Origin: Virgibacillus salexigens
GTDB lineage: Bacteria > Bacillota > Bacilli > Bacillales > Amphibacillaceae
Reading direction: 5' to 3'
NCBI RefSeq assembly: GCF_014905415.1
Contig: NZ_BNEO01000005.1
Coordinates: 210,810 to 274,809, forward strand
DNA: 64,000 bases
Every line of letters starts with the position of its first letter. The first letter of the stretch is position 1. The notes beneath the pieces were generated by a model, which saw nothing but the letters and a program-made list of their open reading frames with translations, had not been told where the DNA came from and made no database searches. Shown one piece after another: positions 27,426-37,084 of the stretch. The position numbers and the translations under genes were made by a program.

Positions 27426-27830
27426 TTTCTTCCTCCTTGTGATTTTAAATTTAAAATCTACGAAATAGAATACCAGTAACGAGAACAACCCCCTATATTT
27501 GTATCCCTGTTAAGAGAGAGTGGGTCGTATAGAGAAAATAAGTAGTCGTTTGTTTGATTTGATAGGGGTGAGTCCTTATAAATAGAATAGCACTGGATGA
27601 TTATGGTAACAATATGTCAAAATTACCAATTTATACTATTCGTATATTACATTGTATTCAGTTGATAGGAAGTGGTATGTGTAATAATCATGTCTTTGTG
27701 CAAGTGATGGCAACTGTGCAACATTGTTAAAAACATGGAATAGTTATATCTATGAAAACTATCCGATTCTCCATACCGTACGCATCTATTATATAGAACC
27801 GTTTACCTAGATTTGCAGTTTTGAAGTCAG
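27426..27830. other. 405-base spacer without a visible gene
   Basis: I see no open frame with a ribosome binding site on either strand and no strong terminator. It must hold the promoter of the subtilase (right to left) and the 3' end of the VOC gene transcript. Confidence 0.5.
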
Positions 27831-28460
27831 TTATTCACTTATGCTAAACATAAGCTTTTTTTCTTCTTCAAACTGTAAATTCGTGTTAGCCAGCTGGAAA
27901 TGATTAGCTTGGATTCGATGTTGGTACAAGGCTTTAAATTCATTGACAGGTAAGGTAGTAGCAATATTCGTTATGTTTTGCTTATTAATTAATTGTTTAT
28001 CATCTGGAACATTCATTGAATTTCCCCATTGAATTAAAAAAGGGAAGTACTTTTTCGGTTGTGGGAAAAGCATTTGCCATGTTAAGTCCATTCCATTTGG
28101 CTTTTTTCGATGACCATCAATGGGACCGATATATGGAGTCATCGCTGTGTCATAATGTTTGATAAAAGATGTCATGTTTTCTGTTCTTAAGGCGAATTGA
28201 ATTGGTCCTTCTTCAGAATTATCTAGAGCTAAAATGAGTTGTTGAATTAATGGATTTTCCGATTGATTGGCTAATCGCTGGTTGAATATTCCTAACCATT
28301 CAATATAGCAGTTATTTGCGAAGTACGCTAAATGATTATAGGTACCCCACTTCTCATGTTTTCCACCTTCTATCGTTTTGATATGATTCTTAGATGCAAA
28401 AGCAAGAGCAGCTGTTTTCGGTTCCTTGGCAGCAACAATGATATGGTCCAATGCCAACAT
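27831..28460 (-). CDS. VOC-superfamily (glyoxalase_3-like) protein
   Basis: A 209-residue protein. The N-terminus MLALDHIIVAAKEP is the first strand and metal-ligand histidine of a vicinal-oxygen-chelate fold. GTYNHLAYFANNCYIEWLGIF and LTWQMLFPQP follow at the expected spacing for the glyoxalase_3-like family. The reaction is unknown. GGAGGGATAAG precedes the ATG. It is monocistronic and diverges from the acetyltransferase. Confidence 0.75.
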   Translation of the reverse strand: MLALDHIIVAAKEPKTAALAFASKNHIKTIEGGKHEKWGTYNHLAYFANNCYIEWLGIFNQRLANQSENPLIQQLILALDNSEEGPIQFALRTENMTSFIKHYDTAMTPYIGPIDGHRKKPNGMDLTWQMLFPQPKKYFPFLIQWGNSMNVPDDKQLINKQNITNIATTLPVNEFKALYQHRIQANHFQLANTNLQFEEEKKLMFSISE

Positions 28461-28553
28461 ATTACTTATCCCTCCTGGTTAAAAAATAGCTTCCTATTCT
28501 CTTGTACCTTAAGTATAATGGAAAAAAATTATTCGTGAAGGGATGTAAAGGAA

Positions 28554-29114
28554 ATGCAACCAATTTTAAAGGATTTTCCACATGAGTTCGAAACAAAAAG
28601 ATTGTTTATCCGCTTGCCGCTTCCTGGGGATGGCAGTGAAATTTATGATGCATTGCAAGCAAGTCGAGCTGAGTTAAAACCATGGTTACCCTTTGCGCAA
28701 AATGACCAAACAAAAGATGAAACAGAGGCAAATGTTCGTCAAGCACATCTGCATTTCTTAAGTAGAGAAGATTTGCGTTTTCATATTTATGATCGAAACA
28801 GAAGAAAATTCATCGGTTGTACTGGGCTGCATCGAATTGATTGGGATGTTCCCAAATTTGAAATTGGTTATTGGATTGATACAAGGTATCAGGGGCAAGG
28901 TTTGATGAAAGAAGCAGTTCAAGGATTGATTGAATTTGCGTATTCTGAATTTCATGCACATCGCATTGAGATTCGTTGTGATGAAAAGAATGTAAGAAGC
29001 AGGTCTATTCCAGAACGGCTGGACTTTGCTTTGGAAGGTATTTTGCGTAATAATTCGAAAGCGGTTGATGGGGAAGGGTTACGCAGCACATGTATTTATG
29101 CAAAATTAGGATAA
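28554..29114 (+). CDS. GNAT acetyltransferase, RimJ/RimL type
   Basis: A 186-residue N-acetyltransferase. Family features are TKRLFIRLP at the start, EIGYWIDTRYQGQGLMKEAV (acetyl-CoA loop) near residue 104, and NVRSRSIPERLDFALEG near the C-terminus. Relatives acetylate ribosomal protein N-termini or small amines; this one is closest in look to the Bacillus YdaF group. GGGATGTAAAGG precedes ATG 28554. No partner gene is evident. Confidence 0.87.
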   Translation: MQPILKDFPHEFETKRLFIRLPLPGDGSEIYDALQASRAELKPWLPFAQNDQTKDETEANVRQAHLHFLSREDLRFHIYDRNRRKFIGCTGLHRIDWDVPKFEIGYWIDTRYQGQGLMKEAVQGLIEFAYSEFHAHRIEIRCDEKNVRSRSIPERLDFALEGILRNNSKAVDGEGLRSTCIYAKLG

Positions 29115-29232
29115 GAACAGACTTTTTACCATATATTTGTTATCTTTAAGAAGAAAGAAATGGTAATTAGTTGAATGGGTATACAAGCAATGAAAGTTAT
29201 CAATAATCTAGATTAAAAAAGCAGGTGGAATC

Positions 29233-29928
29233 ATGGGGCAACCAAACATTTTAATTGTAGAGGACGAGCAAAAGTTAAGCAGAGTTCTGCAATTGGAACT
29301 GGAGTATGAAAATTACGAAACGACAATTGCTACAAGCGGAAAAGAAGCGTTAAAGCAAATGGAAAATAACCAATGGGATTTAGTGCTTTTAGATATTATG
29401 CTTCCCGAATTAAGTGGTTTAGAAGTGCTGCGAAGAGTAAGAAAAACGGATGAAACGACACCAATTATTCTGCTTACTGCCAGAGACCAAGTCCATGATA
29501 AAGTTAGTGGTTTGGATTTAGGGGCAAATGATTATATTACGAAACCCTTTCAAATAGAAGAATTATTAGCACGAATTCGTGTTCATTTACGTAATCCGAT
29601 TAAGAAAAAAGAAGAGAATGGAGATTTACTTGCAGTTGGTGAATTACAAGTCAATCAAAATAGTAGAGAAGTAAAGCGTGCAGAAAAACAAGTTGAATTA
29701 ACGCCTCGAGAATTTGACTTACTTGTATGTTTGTTACGAAATAAAAACATCGTTTTAAATAGAGAACAATTAATTGAACAAGTATGGGGATTTGATTACT
29801 TTGGGGATACGAATGTCGTAGATGTCTATATTCGCTACTTGAGACAAAAAGTAGACAAAGGCTATGATCAACCCTATATCCAAACCATTCGAGGAGTTGG
29901 CTATACAATAAAGGATATTGAAGCATGA
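29233..29928 (+). CDS. OmpR/ArlR-type response regulator (YkoG-like)
   Basis: A 231-residue regulator. The receiver domain has EDE (acidic pocket), the phosphoacceptor in LVLLDIMLPELSG near residue 54, and lysine in YITKPFQIEEL. A winged-helix DNA-binding domain (about 130-228) ends TIRGVGYTIK. Together with the following kinase and two PepSY genes it matches the Bacillus ykoGHIJ order; sequence also resembles ArlR. The signal is unknown. AGCAGGTGG lies upstream of the ATG. Its stop overlaps the kinase start by four bases. Confidence 0.88.
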   Translation: MGQPNILIVEDEQKLSRVLQLELEYENYETTIATSGKEALKQMENNQWDLVLLDIMLPELSGLEVLRRVRKTDETTPIILLTARDQVHDKVSGLDLGANDYITKPFQIEELLARIRVHLRNPIKKKEENGDLLAVGELQVNQNSREVKRAEKQVELTPREFDLLVCLLRNKNIVLNREQLIEQVWGFDYFGDTNVVDVYIRYLRQKVDKGYDQPYIQTIRGVGYTIKDIEA

Positions 29929-31277
29929 AGCTTAGAACAAAAATCCAACTATTTACAGGTTTGTTTATGCTCGTTGTAACGTTATTAATAAATACATCTA
30001 TTTACTTTTTGTTTTATAAAATCTCCACGGATAGTGAATTAGAGGAATTAGCAGATCAAACGGAGCGCTTGGTAGAGACGATTCAACAGCAACCGGATGT
30101 TGCTTCAAAAGAATTATTTACTTCATTTTCTCCGCAACAAGGAATGATTCAAGTCATTAACCAGTCAGATATAGCGTTTCTTGCCGCAAACCCCGCAAAT
30201 TACGAACCACCAACGGCGTTTTCGGCTAACGAGGAAAATACAATTATAGAACAAAACAATGCACCGGATGTAGCATTAGTATCCAAGCCAATTATTTGGG
30301 AGACAGGCGATCAGGCTGGTGAGGTTGTTACCATCCAATTTTCAAATCAGCTGACTACATTAGATAGTACAATGACAACTTTGTTTTATGTATTATTAGC
30401 TGCATCAGGGTTGATAATTATTCCAATCATTATCGCTGGTAATGTGCTAAGCAGATTCTTATTAAATCCAATAAAAACATTAATTCAAACGATGCGTGAA
30501 AATATGCGCGAAGCCAATTGGAAGAAGATCAATGTCGACAATCGTTCCCGAGATGAGCTCTATGAGATGGAGAAGACCTTTAATGAAATGATTGATCAGT
30601 TGAAAGATAATTTTGAGAAACAGGAAATATTTGTATCGGATGCCTCTCATGAATTAAAAACACCTATTTCTATAGTGAAAAGTTATGCTCAGCTATTAGA
30701 GAGACGAGGAACGGATAATCCATCTCTTGTAAAAGAGTCCATTGAGACCATCGATTCAGAAGCAGATCGAATGAGTAAATTGGTGGAACAAATGCTGCGT
30801 TTAGCTAAAAATAAAGAAGCATCTGTAACGGAAACGATAGATATCTCTGCATTAGCAAAGGAGACAGTATGTACATTTGATGGTGCTTATTCTAGAGAAA
30901 TCCAATTTGATCAAAGAAGACAGCAATTGATGGTAAATGGCAGTCGTGATCAATTGGAGCAAGTAATGTATATCTTAGTAGATAACGCGCTTAAATACAG
31001 TAATGAACAGGTAGAAGTCAGCATTGATCAGAGCAATGATAAGGCTGTTTTTTCTGTACGTGATTACGGCAAGGGGATTCCTGAGCAAGAGCAAGCGCGT
31101 ATATTTGAACGATTTTACCGTGTAGACAAGGCGAGAAGCAGGGATACAGGTGGAACCGGTTTAGGCCTTGCTATCGCGAAGGCAATCGTTAAAGAACATC
31201 AGGGAGAATTAACGGTTTTTAGTAAAACGGATGCAGGTTCGACATTTACGGTAAGCCTACCAATTGTTGATTCTTAG
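29925..31277 (+). CDS. Sensor histidine kinase (YkoH/ArlS-like)
   Basis: A 450-residue membrane kinase. Helices at about residues 9-31 and 155-178 flank an external sensor domain of about 120 residues. A HAMP domain, HisKA with the active His in SDASHELKTPI, and a HATPase domain with VRDYGKGIPE and GGTGLGLAIAKAI follow. It should phosphorylate the co-translated regulator. The neighbouring exported PepSY proteins hint that the signal concerns the cell envelope, which is inference from context. Confidence 0.88.
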   Translation: MKLRTKIQLFTGLFMLVVTLLINTSIYFLFYKISTDSELEELADQTERLVETIQQQPDVASKELFTSFSPQQGMIQVINQSDIAFLAANPANYEPPTAFSANEENTIIEQNNAPDVALVSKPIIWETGDQAGEVVTIQFSNQLTTLDSTMTTLFYVLLAASGLIIIPIIIAGNVLSRFLLNPIKTLIQTMRENMREANWKKINVDNRSRDELYEMEKTFNEMIDQLKDNFEKQEIFVSDASHELKTPISIVKSYAQLLERRGTDNPSLVKESIETIDSEADRMSKLVEQMLRLAKNKEASVTETIDISALAKETVCTFDGAYSREIQFDQRRQQLMVNGSRDQLEQVMYILVDNALKYSNEQVEVSIDQSNDKAVFSVRDYGKGIPEQEQARIFERFYRVDKARSRDTGGTGLGLAIAKAIVKEHQGELTVFSKTDAGSTFTVSLPIVDS

Positions 31278-31349
31278 CAAATTTTAATGTGAATCACCAC
31301 TGCTTCTCATGCGCTTTATTTATCCTTGTAATATAAGGAGGGAAGACCT

Positions 31350-31952
31350 TTGAGTAAAAAAATAGGTATCATTGTAGCAAGCATAGTAGGAGTCATTCTT
31401 TTTGGTTTTGGGATGATCTATTTTAGCGTTACATCATCAGGGACGGAGCTCTCCAAATCAGAAGCAGAGGATATTATTACTAGTCAATACCCTGGGAAAA
31501 TTAATGGTGAAGTAGAAAAAGATGCAACGCATGGATATTATCATGCTGTCATTGAACATAATGGGAAAGCTTATGACGTGAAAATTGATGGAAATACCGG
31601 TGAGGTATTAAATTTAAAAAAACTACAAGTACCTGTTGATGATCATTCTACGGAAAACCAGGAGGATAAAAACGCAGCGGATTCGAAAAAGAAAAAAAAC
31701 GAAGAAAATCAAAACAATCATGAAAAATCCAATGAAAACGAAGTAGTAATAGATATAGAAAAGGCAAAAGAACTTGCTTTAGAACAATTTGATGGAACAG
31801 TCGAAGACATAGAAAAAGATGAAGATGATGGCATTTATGTTTATGAGGTTAAGGTTGTAAATGGTGAAGACGAGGCAGAAATTACAATTGATGCATCAAC
31901 TGGAGAAATTATTTATAAAGATATTGATGTTGAGAGAGAAGATGAAGATTAA
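31350..31952 (+). CDS. Membrane-anchored protein with two PepSY domains
   Basis: A 200-residue protein. One N-terminal helix (about 5-26) anchors it outside. Two PepSY units follow, at about 33-88 (LSKSEAEDIITSQYPGKI... GNTGEVLNL) and 137-193 (IEKAKELALEQFDGTV... DASTGEIIY). They are separated by a very charged Lys/Glu/Asn linker. PepSY domains are proposed to inhibit or regulate proteases in the envelope. TTG 31350 is used, with AAGGAGGGAAG upstream. It is probably co-transcribed with the two-component system (72-base gap) and resembles Bacillus ykoI/ykoJ products. Confidence 0.83.
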   Translation: MSKKIGIIVASIVGVILFGFGMIYFSVTSSGTELSKSEAEDIITSQYPGKINGEVEKDATHGYYHAVIEHNGKAYDVKIDGNTGEVLNLKKLQVPVDDHSTENQEDKNAADSKKKKNEENQNNHEKSNENEVVIDIEKAKELALEQFDGTVEDIEKDEDDGIYVYEVKVVNGEDEAEITIDASTGEIIYKDIDVEREDED

Positions 31953-31958
31953 TCTGTA

Positions 31959-31990
31959 TGGTTCCTGTTACAAAAACAGGGACCTTTTTA
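31959..31990 (+). terminator. Terminator after the first PepSY gene
   Basis: GGTTCCTGTT and AACAGGGACC form a 10-bp stem with one G-U pair, followed by TTTTT. Confidence 0.88.
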
Positions 31991-32147
31991 TGGAAGCTGA
32001 CCTTGCCATAGAGCGGATATTCTAGTTAAACCTGCCTTTAAGAGGGTATTTCCTTTTTATTTTCTCATTAAATTCTAATCTTGTTCACACGATCCTCTTA
32101 TCCCGAATGGTTATGATAAGACTAACAACAAATTAGGAGGAATAAAT

Positions 32148-32693
32148 ATGAAAAAAACATTCGGTATTATTATTGGAGCATTGGCAGGGACAGCAGTTAT
32201 TGGATCAGGAGTTTACTATTCAGATGCAGATGTAAAAAGTCCAAAGTTAAATAGTGACGAGATTCGACAAATGGTCGAGGATCAGTATGATGGAACAATT
32301 ACTGAGTTAGAGCTTGATAAGGATCGCAATCAAGCTGTATATGAGGTAGAGGTTATCGAAAAAAGCAAGGAGCATGACCTTAAGTTAGATGCTGATACAG
32401 GAGAAGTATTACGTGAAAAATCAAAAGACATCAATAAAGATGACGATGATATCGAAGATGATGTTAAACTTGATATGAATAATGAAGATTTGATTGGTGT
32501 AGAAAAAGCAAAAGAAATCGCCAAAAATAACTTTGATGGGAAAGTAGTAAGCATTGAGTTGGATGATGATGATAATCGCTTGATATATGAATTGGAATTA
32601 AAAAATGGTAAGAAAGAAGCCGATTTTGATATTGATGCCAAAAACGGTGAGATTTTAGAAATGGATGTAGAAGCAGACGACGATGACGAATAA
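32148..32693 (+). CDS. Second two-PepSY-domain exported protein
   Basis: A 181-residue paralogue of the preceding protein. An N-terminal helix or uncleaved signal (about 4-22) is followed by PepSY units at about 35-88 and 120-176, joined by an extremely acidic linker (DINKDDDDIEDDVKLD), with an acidic C-terminus. TTAGGAGGAAT precedes ATG 32148, and the 195-base gap with a terminator suggests a separate promoter. In Bacillus, ykoJ belongs to the CssR regulon; the same could hold here since htrB-cssRS is in this window, but I see no operator. Confidence 0.82.
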   Translation: MKKTFGIIIGALAGTAVIGSGVYYSDADVKSPKLNSDEIRQMVEDQYDGTITELELDKDRNQAVYEVEVIEKSKEHDLKLDADTGEVLREKSKDINKDDDDIEDDVKLDMNNEDLIGVEKAKEIAKNNFDGKVVSIELDDDDNRLIYELELKNGKKEADFDIDAKNGEILEMDVEADDDDE

Positions 32694-32702
32694 ACATAAA
32701 AA

Positions 32703-32741
32703 ATATCCAGTTGATGATGCATCAGCTGGATGTTTTTTATA
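32703..32741. terminator. Terminator between the PepSY gene and the 5'-nucleotidase gene
   Basis: ATCCAGTTGATG pairs with CATCAGCTGGAT with one G-U pair. TTTTTT follows and A runs precede, so it may serve both converging genes. Confidence 0.88.
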
Positions 32742-32758
32742 CAGTCACGATAAATCAT

Positions 32759-34327
32759 TTATTTGGCGATAACCTTATAATTATTTGTTACCGTAGCTTC
32801 TATAGTGGTATATGTATCAAAGTATTCTCTGATTAGTTCAACGGTGTCTTTTTGAATTTCTTTTATAACGCTTTTCCCTTTAAACATTGCATAATTTCCA
32901 CCGCCTGAGGCACGGTAGTTATTCATAACAACGGAATATGTAGCCGTATTTTTAATTGGTTGTTTTTGATAAGATAATTTTTCTATTCTATTGCCAACTG
33001 GATTGGCGACATTAATGGTATATTCAATTCCTTCCCACATATCATAATTATAGTGTTGCGGCTTTGGATCTTCATATGCAGGATTAACAATGATTCTCCC
33101 GTCTACGGCTAATTTAAAATAGGTTGCGGTTTGTTCTAAAGCTTCCTTTATGTCTTTCCCGGATAGCTCTAAAACAACCAATGTATTAGGGTACATATAA
33201 TTACTAACTACATTACGCATTGTAACTGTTGAAGAGAACCCTGTTGCGTGGTTATTTAAGAGAGCAGTTACAGAAATATTAGCTCCGCTAGCTCTCATTT
33301 GTACTTTCTGGATAAATTCTATAAATGGGTGCTTGTTTATTCGCGCCTCAAATGGATTACGTATGGTCATATCACCAATAATATTACCAATCGGTTGGTC
33401 TAGCCATTTCTGTGTGGATGCTTCTAAATAGGAAGCATCTTCAACAATTTTTTTATCTGTATCCATAGTTTCTAAACGACCAATGGATGCTTGTTTATTT
33501 ATAATGTTCCAATGATTGGTTTCATCTTGTTCAAGGGTCACTTGTATTTCACCATAGGTTACCGCGTTATGACCAGGTTGAATAAATAGTGTGCCATGTC
33601 TATCTCCAATGATTTTTCTATGTTGATGGCCAGTGAGTAATATATCAATTCCTTCCAAGTCGCACATTTCATATGCTTGATTTTCTCCAGTTAACGTCTC
33701 TGTAGGTTCACCAGTTTGTAAATCTTTTTCAAATCCGCCATGATAAGCAGCAATTAAAACATCTGGCTGTTCAACCATTTGAATATGAGAGACCCATTTT
33801 TGAAGGGTTGAAGATGCATCTTCAAAATTAATCCCTTGAAGGTGATCCGGGGATTCCCAATTTGGAATATAATGTGTTGTAACTCCAATAATTGCAATCT
33901 TTAAACCATTCTCAAATATTTTTGTTAGATAGGGCGGCCCAAATTTTGGTTGATTGGATTCCTTATCAATAATATTTGCCGCTAACCATGGATAATGGGA
34001 TTGATCTATGGCGGCATGTAATACATTCATCCCATAATTAAACTCATGGTTACCTATCACGCCGGCATCTATTCCAATCGTATTCATCGCTTGTATCATT
34101 GGATTTAATTTGTTCATATGTTCTTTTACATAATGTGTCATTAATGGCGTGCCTTGAATCAGATCACCATTATCAACTACGATCATGTAATCTGACTCTT
34201 TTCTTTTTTGTTTAACTACTGTGGCATATTTCGCTAAACCACTATCCGTTTTTTCATTGGTAGCATAATTAATTGGCATGATATGTCCATGAATATCACT
34301 TGTATATAAAATAGTAAGATTTATCAA
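32759..34327 (-). CDS. Bifunctional metallophosphatase / 5'-nucleotidase family protein
   Basis: A 522-residue UshA-type enzyme. The N-terminal calcineurin-like domain has the metal ligands DIHGH, VVDNGDLIQG, GNHEFNYG, AAYHGG and TGHQHRK. The C-terminal 5'-nucleotidase domain contains NNYRASGGGNYAMF. Unlike UshA it has no signal peptide, so it should act in the cytoplasm on nucleotides or related phosphate esters. TTG 34327 is preferred: AAAGGA touches the upstream ATG at 34339 and is 11 bases from this TTG. Confidence 0.87.
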   Translation of the reverse strand: MINLTILYTSDIHGHIMPINYATNEKTDSGLAKYATVVKQKRKESDYMIVVDNGDLIQGTPLMTHYVKEHMNKLNPMIQAMNTIGIDAGVIGNHEFNYGMNVLHAAIDQSHYPWLAANIIDKESNQPKFGPPYLTKIFENGLKIAIIGVTTHYIPNWESPDHLQGINFEDASSTLQKWVSHIQMVEQPDVLIAAYHGGFEKDLQTGEPTETLTGENQAYEMCDLEGIDILLTGHQHRKIIGDRHGTLFIQPGHNAVTYGEIQVTLEQDETNHWNIINKQASIGRLETMDTDKKIVEDASYLEASTQKWLDQPIGNIIGDMTIRNPFEARINKHPFIEFIQKVQMRASGANISVTALLNNHATGFSSTVTMRNVVSNYMYPNTLVVLELSGKDIKEALEQTATYFKLAVDGRIIVNPAYEDPKPQHYNYDMWEGIEYTINVANPVGNRIEKLSYQKQPIKNTATYSVVMNNYRASGGGNYAMFKGKSVIKEIQKDTVELIREYFDTYTTIEATVTNNYKVIAK

Positions 34328-34560
34328 CTTAAAAAGCATCCTTTCGAAGCTAAAATGGTACTTGAGGATTTAGTTTATAACGTTTTACATCATTCCATGC
34401 CTTTATTAAATACTATTTAAAACAAAAAAGCTATATTAAATTAATATGATAGGAAGACGCCCAATGATTAGATGTAATGCATGGATCTTACATGGATAGG
34501 TTTCTTTTCACATATATAAGGAAATAAATAAGTAATAGCGGAGGAGTGGAGGTTTTAGCA

Positions 34561-35457
34561 ATGGGTTATAATAAAGCATTATATATATATAATGGAAACG
34601 CTGGAAAAGAAGCAATGGAAGAAAAATTAGCACAAACGTTACCCATTTTATCCCAAGCAATCAAACAATTAATTATTATTCAGACGGAATCAATTGAAGA
34701 TGCTAGAACAACATGTATCGACTATGCTTCGCACATAGATTTGCTGATTATCTTAGGTGGAGATGGAACGATACATAATTGTATTAATGCGATAGCTCCT
34801 TTAAATGAACGACCGGTAATTGCTATACTCCCTGGAGGAACTTCAAATGACATTACGAGGATGTTGCAAATCCCCCAAAACTTATACCAAGCAGCTAGTG
34901 CGATCATAGATGGCAAGGTTGTTCCTATAGATGTAGGCAAAGCAGATGACCGTTACTTCCTTAATTTTTGGGGAATTGGCTTAGTCGCAGAAACTTCCCA
35001 AAACATTGACAACGACCAAAAGAAAAATTTAGGCGTTCTTAGTTATTTTATGAGTACGTTAAAGACAGTAGGTCAAGCTAAAAGCTTTTCTTATGAACTA
35101 AAAACAAGTTCAGATAGATATCAAGGGGAAGCGGTGATGGTGATTGTGCTCAATGGAAAATACCTGGGGACGAGAGAAATCCCGATAACATCAATCAGCC
35201 CTTCTGACGGGAGGTTAGATGTCTTAATAGTTAAGAATTCAAGCTTAGCATCTTTTCGAGAACTATTGTCTATGAACAATCCAGAAACAGAAATAAACGA
35301 TCTCCAAGAAATTACGTACACACAAACAAATCGGTTACACATACACACAAACGAAACAAAGGATGTGGATACCGACGGTGAAATCATATCTGGTACCCCC
35401 TCGACTATTGAAATATTACCATCGCATCTGCGCATGATAAAAGCTACATCAAATTAA
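34561..35457 (+). CDS. Diacylglycerol/lipid kinase family protein (DgkB/YtlR-like)
   Basis: A 298-residue member of the DAGK catalytic family. The ATP-binding signature LLIILGGDGTIHNCIN lies near residue 61, LPGGTSNDITRML near 94, and a beta-sandwich C-terminal domain ends with the DVDTDGE element, the usual layout of soluble lipid kinases. It probably phosphorylates diacylglycerol or a similar lipid at the membrane surface. ATG 34561 follows GGAGGT by eight bases; GTG 34546 follows GCGGAGGA and is possible. A terminator follows the stop. Confidence 0.85.
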   Translation: MGYNKALYIYNGNAGKEAMEEKLAQTLPILSQAIKQLIIIQTESIEDARTTCIDYASHIDLLIILGGDGTIHNCINAIAPLNERPVIAILPGGTSNDITRMLQIPQNLYQAASAIIDGKVVPIDVGKADDRYFLNFWGIGLVAETSQNIDNDQKKNLGVLSYFMSTLKTVGQAKSFSYELKTSSDRYQGEAVMVIVLNGKYLGTREIPITSISPSDGRLDVLIVKNSSLASFRELLSMNNPETEINDLQEITYTQTNRLHIHTNETKDVDTDGEIISGTPSTIEILPSHLRMIKATSN

Positions 35458-35459
35458 AG

Positions 35460-35496
35460 AAAAACACAATTCCATTTTTTGGGAATTGTGTTTTTA
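35460..35496 (+). terminator. Terminator after the lipid kinase gene
   Basis: AAAACACAATTCC pairs perfectly with GGAATTGTGTTTT around a 7-base loop, with T residues in the 3' arm. Confidence 0.92.
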
Positions 35497-35575
35497 AATT
35501 CGCTCTAATTTACAAATTTAGGAAAGAAATTATGCTATAATACCTTTAATTATGGAATCGGAAAGAGGGGATGAA

Positions 35576-36034
35576 ATGATAATAGATAATACATTAAAAG
35601 AGAAAAAAGAGGATGCCTCTCTAAAATTATTTGTCGTTCTTTCAAAGGCATACCGAACAATTATGGAACAAGTAGAAGCTGATATTCAATCGAGAGGACT
35701 CAATTTAACGGATTTTGCAGTGTTAGAATTACTCTATCATAAAGGAGCACAACCTTTAAAAAGCATTGGAGAAAAAATACTATTAACGAGTGGAAGTATT
35801 ACGTATGTCATTAATAAGCTTGAAAATAAACGGTTATTAACAAGAATACCGAACGCTGAAGATCGACGTGTTACTTTTGCTGAAATTACTGAAAGCGGGG
35901 CTGACTTATTGCAAACCATTTTCCCAGGACATTGGGAGAGGATTGAGGAAATTACTGCTGGATTAAATGATGCAGAAAAAGAAATTGCGATTGATTTATT
36001 AAAAAAATTGGGTACTTCTATCCGATCTTTATAA
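35576..36034 (+). CDS. MarR-family transcriptional regulator (MhqR-like)
   Basis: A 152-residue winged-helix regulator. LNLTDFAVLELLYHKG, SIGEKILLTSGSITYVINKL (recognition helix) and the wing NAEDRRVTFAEIT are typical. By overall phrase it most resembles Bacillus MhqR (YkvE), which senses quinones and diamide. No cysteine is obvious near the N-terminus, so an OhrR-type thiol sensor is unlikely. ATG 35576 follows AAAGAGGGG; the frame is open from 35552. A TATAAT at 35535-35540 probably belongs to its promoter. No target gene adjoins it. Confidence 0.82.
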   Translation: MIIDNTLKEKKEDASLKLFVVLSKAYRTIMEQVEADIQSRGLNLTDFAVLELLYHKGAQPLKSIGEKILLTSGSITYVINKLENKRLLTRIPNAEDRRVTFAEITESGADLLQTIFPGHWERIEEITAGLNDAEKEIAIDLLKKLGTSIRSL

Positions 36035-36168
36035 CATATTTTATTTCCATCTGTGACGAACATCACTGATGAAAATAGAAAAAAATGGTAATATATACAA
36101 TGGATATGGGGATGTCCCAGCTCTATTATGATATAACACGAGTCAAGGTTCCGTTTACTTGACTATAA

Positions 36169-36212
36169 AGAAGCAAAATGTCTTTTAAAAGATGTTTTGC
36201 TTCTTCTCTTTG
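36169..36212 (+). terminator. Terminator-like hairpin after the MarR gene
   Basis: GAAGCAAAATGTCTTTT pairs with AAAAGATGTTTTGCTTC, including G-U pairs, followed by TTCTCTTT. It is about 135 bases beyond the MarR stop. Confidence 0.75.
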
Positions 36213-36268
36213 CGGATATAGTATTTAGTGTGCTAATTTTGAGTTTCAAAGGGGGGGAATAATCATTT

Positions 36269-36904
36269 ATGCGAGTGCTCGTAATAGGAGCTAACGGTGG
36301 AGTAGGAAGGCATATTGTCACCAAACTAAGAGCAGAAGGACACGAGCCTATTGCAATGGTTCGTAAAGAGAGTCAGTTGTCAGATTTTGAAAAAAACGGA
36401 TGGAAGGCTGTTCTTGCAGATTTAGAATCTGACTTTGAATCGGTATTTAATCAGATAGATGCAGTTATTTTCGCTGCAGGTTCGGGTTCTAATACAGGTG
36501 CAGATAAAACAATTATAATTGACCAAGAAGGTGCGATTGCAGCAATGCATCTGGCTCAAAAGCATTCTATTAAACGGTTTTTACTGCTTAGTTCAATGGG
36601 AGCAGATCAACCAAAAGAAGCTCCTGATTCGATCAAGCATTATTTGTATGCAAAGCATCGAGCAGATGAGTATCTAAAACAGTCACGTCTTGCTTATACA
36701 ATTATACGTGCGGGTTATTTAACGAATGAAGAAGAAAAAGGTACAGTAACTTTACAAGATGAAGAAAATGAAATAGAAATTGACTCGGTAACGCGAAGTG
36801 ATGTTGCAGCTGTAATGTCAGCTTTACTAACAGATGAGAGAGCTCAATATAAGGTTTTACAATTAACGAATGGAAAAACACCAATTAGCAACCTTTTTCA
36901 GTAA
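36269..36904 (+). CDS. NAD(P)-binding atypical short-chain dehydrogenase (YhfK-like)
   Basis: A 211-residue NmrA/SDR_a5-type protein. The N-terminal nucleotide-binding motif is IGANGGVGRHIV (residues 6-17). SSMGADQPKEAPD, KHRADEYLKQSRLAYTIIRAGYL and DVAAVMSALL are family landmarks. Such proteins may be reductases or redox sensors; the substrate is unknown. GGGGGGGAAT precedes ATG 36269. It resembles Bacillus YhfK in size and motifs. It is probably transcribed alone. Confidence 0.87.
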   Translation: MRVLVIGANGGVGRHIVTKLRAEGHEPIAMVRKESQLSDFEKNGWKAVLADLESDFESVFNQIDAVIFAAGSGSNTGADKTIIIDQEGAIAAMHLAQKHSIKRFLLLSSMGADQPKEAPDSIKHYLYAKHRADEYLKQSRLAYTIIRAGYLTNEEEKGTVTLQDEENEIEIDSVTRSDVAAVMSALLTDERAQYKVLQLTNGKTPISNLFQ

Positions 36905-37084
36905 GTGGGCTATATAAATCTGCAGCTAGGTATCTTCCTAGATCGTAGGTTTATTTTTATGACAAATAATGCAAATAATGTAATCAAGATGTAATCATTT
37001 TATTATATTTCTGTTTGTTTTTCCTTTATGACGGGTACTATAGCATTAAGCAGCTGATAAAGATGAAAAAGGAGGCTCTTAGTT

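Noticed and set aside
32330..32758. Ser-rich minus-strand open frame over the second PepSY gene
   Set aside because: Complement of Asp/Glu codon runs; low complexity, opposite to a well-supported gene.
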